A DNA stretch of 64,000 bases from Algibacter amylolyticus (lineage in GTDB: Bacteria > Bacteroidota > Bacteroidia > Flavobacteriales > Flavobacteriaceae), in NCBI RefSeq assembly GCF_014202225.1, contig NZ_JACHGE010000003.1:124001-188000 (forward strand). The letters are read 5' to 3'. A model generated the notes under the pieces. The model saw nothing but the letters and a program-made list of their open reading frames with translations, was not told the origin of the DNA and did no database searches. How positions within the stretch are numbered: position 1 is the stretch's first letter; the number at the start of each line of letters is the position of its first letter. The translations under genes were made by a program, and so were the position numbers. Of the stretch, positions 62,530-64,000 are shown piece by piece.

Positions 62530-64000
62530 ATGCCATTATCAATTAAAAAATTATTACCCCACGTATTAGTTTTATTAGGTTTTATAGTAATTTCATTAGC
62601 ATATTTTAGTCCTGTTTTACAAGGTAAAGCTATTTATCAAAATGATATCGTGCAGTACATTGGTATGAGCAAACAGCAAAAAGACTTTAAAGCTGATACC
62701 GGCGAAGAAACGTATTGGACCAATAGTGCTTTTGGAGGTATGCCAACGTATCAATTGGGTGCAAAATACCCGCATAACTACATTAAAAAATTAGATTTAG
62801 CCTTACGGTTTTTACCTCGTCCGGCAGACTATTTATTTCTGTATTTGTTAAGTTTTTATGTGTTTTTACTAGTGTTAAAAGTCGATTTTAAATTGGCTGC
62901 TTTAGGCGCTCTAGCCTTCGGTTTTTCTACGTATTTAATTATAATTTTAGGAGTTGGGCATAATAGTAAAGCGCATGCTATAGCTTATATGCCGTTGGTT
63001 TTAAGCGGTATCTTATTGGTGTTTCAAAAACGATACATTCTTGGTTTTTTACTAACAACTATAGCTATGGGGTTGGAGTTAGTATCTAATCATTTTCAAA
63101 TGACGTACTACCTAATGTTTTTGGTTATCATATTAGGTATTGCATATTTAGTAGATGCTTATAAAAAACAAATGTTGCCTCATTACTTTAAATCCCTTGG
63201 TATTTTGGTTGTTGCTGTTATTTTATCTATAGCGCTAAATGCTACTAACTTTTTAGCTACCAACGAATATGTTAAAGAGAGTAAACGTGGTAAAAGTGAG
63301 CTGACAATCAATCCTGATGGTTCGCCTAAAGAAATTACAAATGGTTTAGATCGAGACTATATAACTCAGTTTAGTTATGGTATTGTGGAAACTTTTAATC
63401 TATTTATACCTCGTTTTACAGGTGGAGGAAACTCCGAAGATGTTGGTAAAGGCTCTGCTACTTATGAAGCCTTTAGAAAATTAGGAGCAACCACAACTCA
63501 AGCAGCACAGGAAGCGAGTCGTGCACCAACGTATTGGGGCGACCAGCCTATTGTTGAAGCGCCAGCATATATAGGGGCAGTCGTATTATTTTTATTTGTT
63601 TTTGCTCTGTTTTTAGTAAAAGGCAGATTAAAATGGTGGCTTGTTGGAGGTACATTACTGTCTTTATTGTTGTCTTACGGAAAGAATTTAGGTTTTTTAA
63701 CGGACTTATTTATTGATTTTGTACCGCTATATAATAAATTCCGAGCGGTTAGTTCAATTCAGGTTATTTTAGAATTATGCGTACCGGCTTTAGCTATTTT
63801 CGGGTTGGTGAGGCTTTTTAGTGATTATGAAGGTAAAGAAGTTAAGCTTAAAGCCTTAAAATATTCGGTAGGTATTACCGCAGGTTTGGCTTTGTTGTTT
63901 TTGTTGTTTAAATCGTCTTTATTTGATTTTGTTGGAACTAACGATGGTTTTTATCGTCAAAATTACGGGCAAGATTTTGTTGATGCTCTAAAAGCAGATA
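62530..64000 (+). CDS. YfhO family membrane protein, N-terminal part (cut by window edge)
   Basis: The frame is open from the ATG at 62530 to the window end (about 490 residues so far). Multiple hydrophobic helices (LLPHVLVLLGFIVISLAYFS, YLFLYLLSFYVFLLVL) alternate with loops such as AIYQNDIVQYIG and NSAFGGMPTYQLG, typical of the YfhO/GT-C-like group (PF09586). Members act in glycosylation of envelope polymers in Firmicutes; the role in Bacteroidota is unsettled. The C-terminal end is not in the window. Confidence 0.85.
   Translation, partial: MPLSIKKLLPHVLVLLGFIVISLAYFSPVLQGKAIYQNDIVQYIGMSKQQKDFKADTGEETYWTNSAFGGMPTYQLGAKYPHNYIKKLDLALRFLPRPADYLFLYLLSFYVFLLVLKVDFKLAALGALAFGFSTYLIIILGVGHNSKAHAIAYMPLVLSGILLVFQKRYILGFLLTTIAMGLELVSNHFQMTYYLMFLVIILGIAYLVDAYKKQMLPHYFKSLGILVVAVILSIALNATNFLATNEYVKESKRGKSELTINPDGSPKEITNGLDRDYITQFSYGIVETFNLFIPRFTGGGNSEDVGKGSATYEAFRKLGATTTQAAQEASRAPTYWGDQPIVEAPAYIGAVVLFLFVFALFLVKGRLKWWLVGGTLLSLLLSYGKNLGFLTDLFIDFVPLYNKFRAVSSIQVILELCVPALAIFGLVRLFSDYEGKEVKLKALKYSVGITAGLALLFLLFKSSLFDFVGTNDGFYRQNYGQDFVDALKAD

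Overview
The window is 64 kb of low-GC, gene-dense chromosome from a member of the Flavobacteriaceae (Bacteroidota). Evidence for this placement: several promoters fit the Bacteroidota pattern (TTG, about 19-22 nt, TAnnTTTG); there is a type IX secretion (T9SS) type B C-terminal domain, an OMP_b-brl_3-type TonB-dependent receptor, a serine palmitoyltransferase-like enzyme, a menaquinone cluster, and flavobacterial families (CAL67264-type membrane protein, DUF4834, YfhO). I saw no rRNA, tRNA, CRISPR array, prophage or insertion sequence.

Layout. 1-3.3 kb: start of a family-2 glycosyltransferase, a stand-alone HsdR-N nuclease-fold protein, holA, a hairpin repeat and a YfcC transporter. 3.4-5.5 kb: ung, then a gene-poor stretch with three small minus-strand membrane-peptide genes, two of which are recent duplicates. 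5.5-12.9 kb: menB-menA-UPF0173-menC-CPBP-menE-sppA, one operon-like block for menaquinone with membrane/proteolysis partners. 13.2-16.8 kb: four secreted proteins ending in a T9SS cargo protein. 16.8-22.7 kb: acyl-CoA carboxylase beta subunit, a DoxX/FMN-reductase/MarR/pirin redox operon, and ettA. 22.8-25.8 kb: succinate-semialdehyde dehydrogenase with an acetolactate-synthase-like TPP enzyme, which may be a 2-oxoglutarate decarboxylase bypass.

25.9-36.8 kb is the most unusual part. It is a largely uncharacterised cluster: a long coiled-coil protein, an unknown protein, a divergent AAA ATPase, a NudK-like NUDIX hydrolase, a DUF6638-like protein, a four-helix-bundle protein, two membrane proteins and another unknown protein. 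A divergent pair of small membrane proteins sits beside it. Several genes overlap or are tightly coupled, and the remaining gaps carry different intergenic repeat families. I read it as one undescribed cytoplasm-to-membrane system whose function cannot be told from sequence alone.

36.9-48.3 kb: lipoprotein S9 peptidase, GNAT, coiled-coil membrane protein, fumC, 1-Cys peroxiredoxin, a 57-aa membrane protein, TonB-dependent receptor, ArsC-like protein, HAD phosphatase, and prfB with a canonical +1 programmed frameshift. 48.6-53 kb: three tandem CelD/BcsL-like GNAT paralogues and threonine aldolase. 53-64 kb: a lipoprotein with a candidate thioester domain, YbaB, a second (cytoplasmic) S9 peptidase, a cysteine-synthase-like enzyme, a serine palmitoyltransferase-like enzyme facing a GNAT protein (possible sphingolipid pair), an outer-membrane protein, DUF4834 and the start of a YfhO protein that runs off the right edge.
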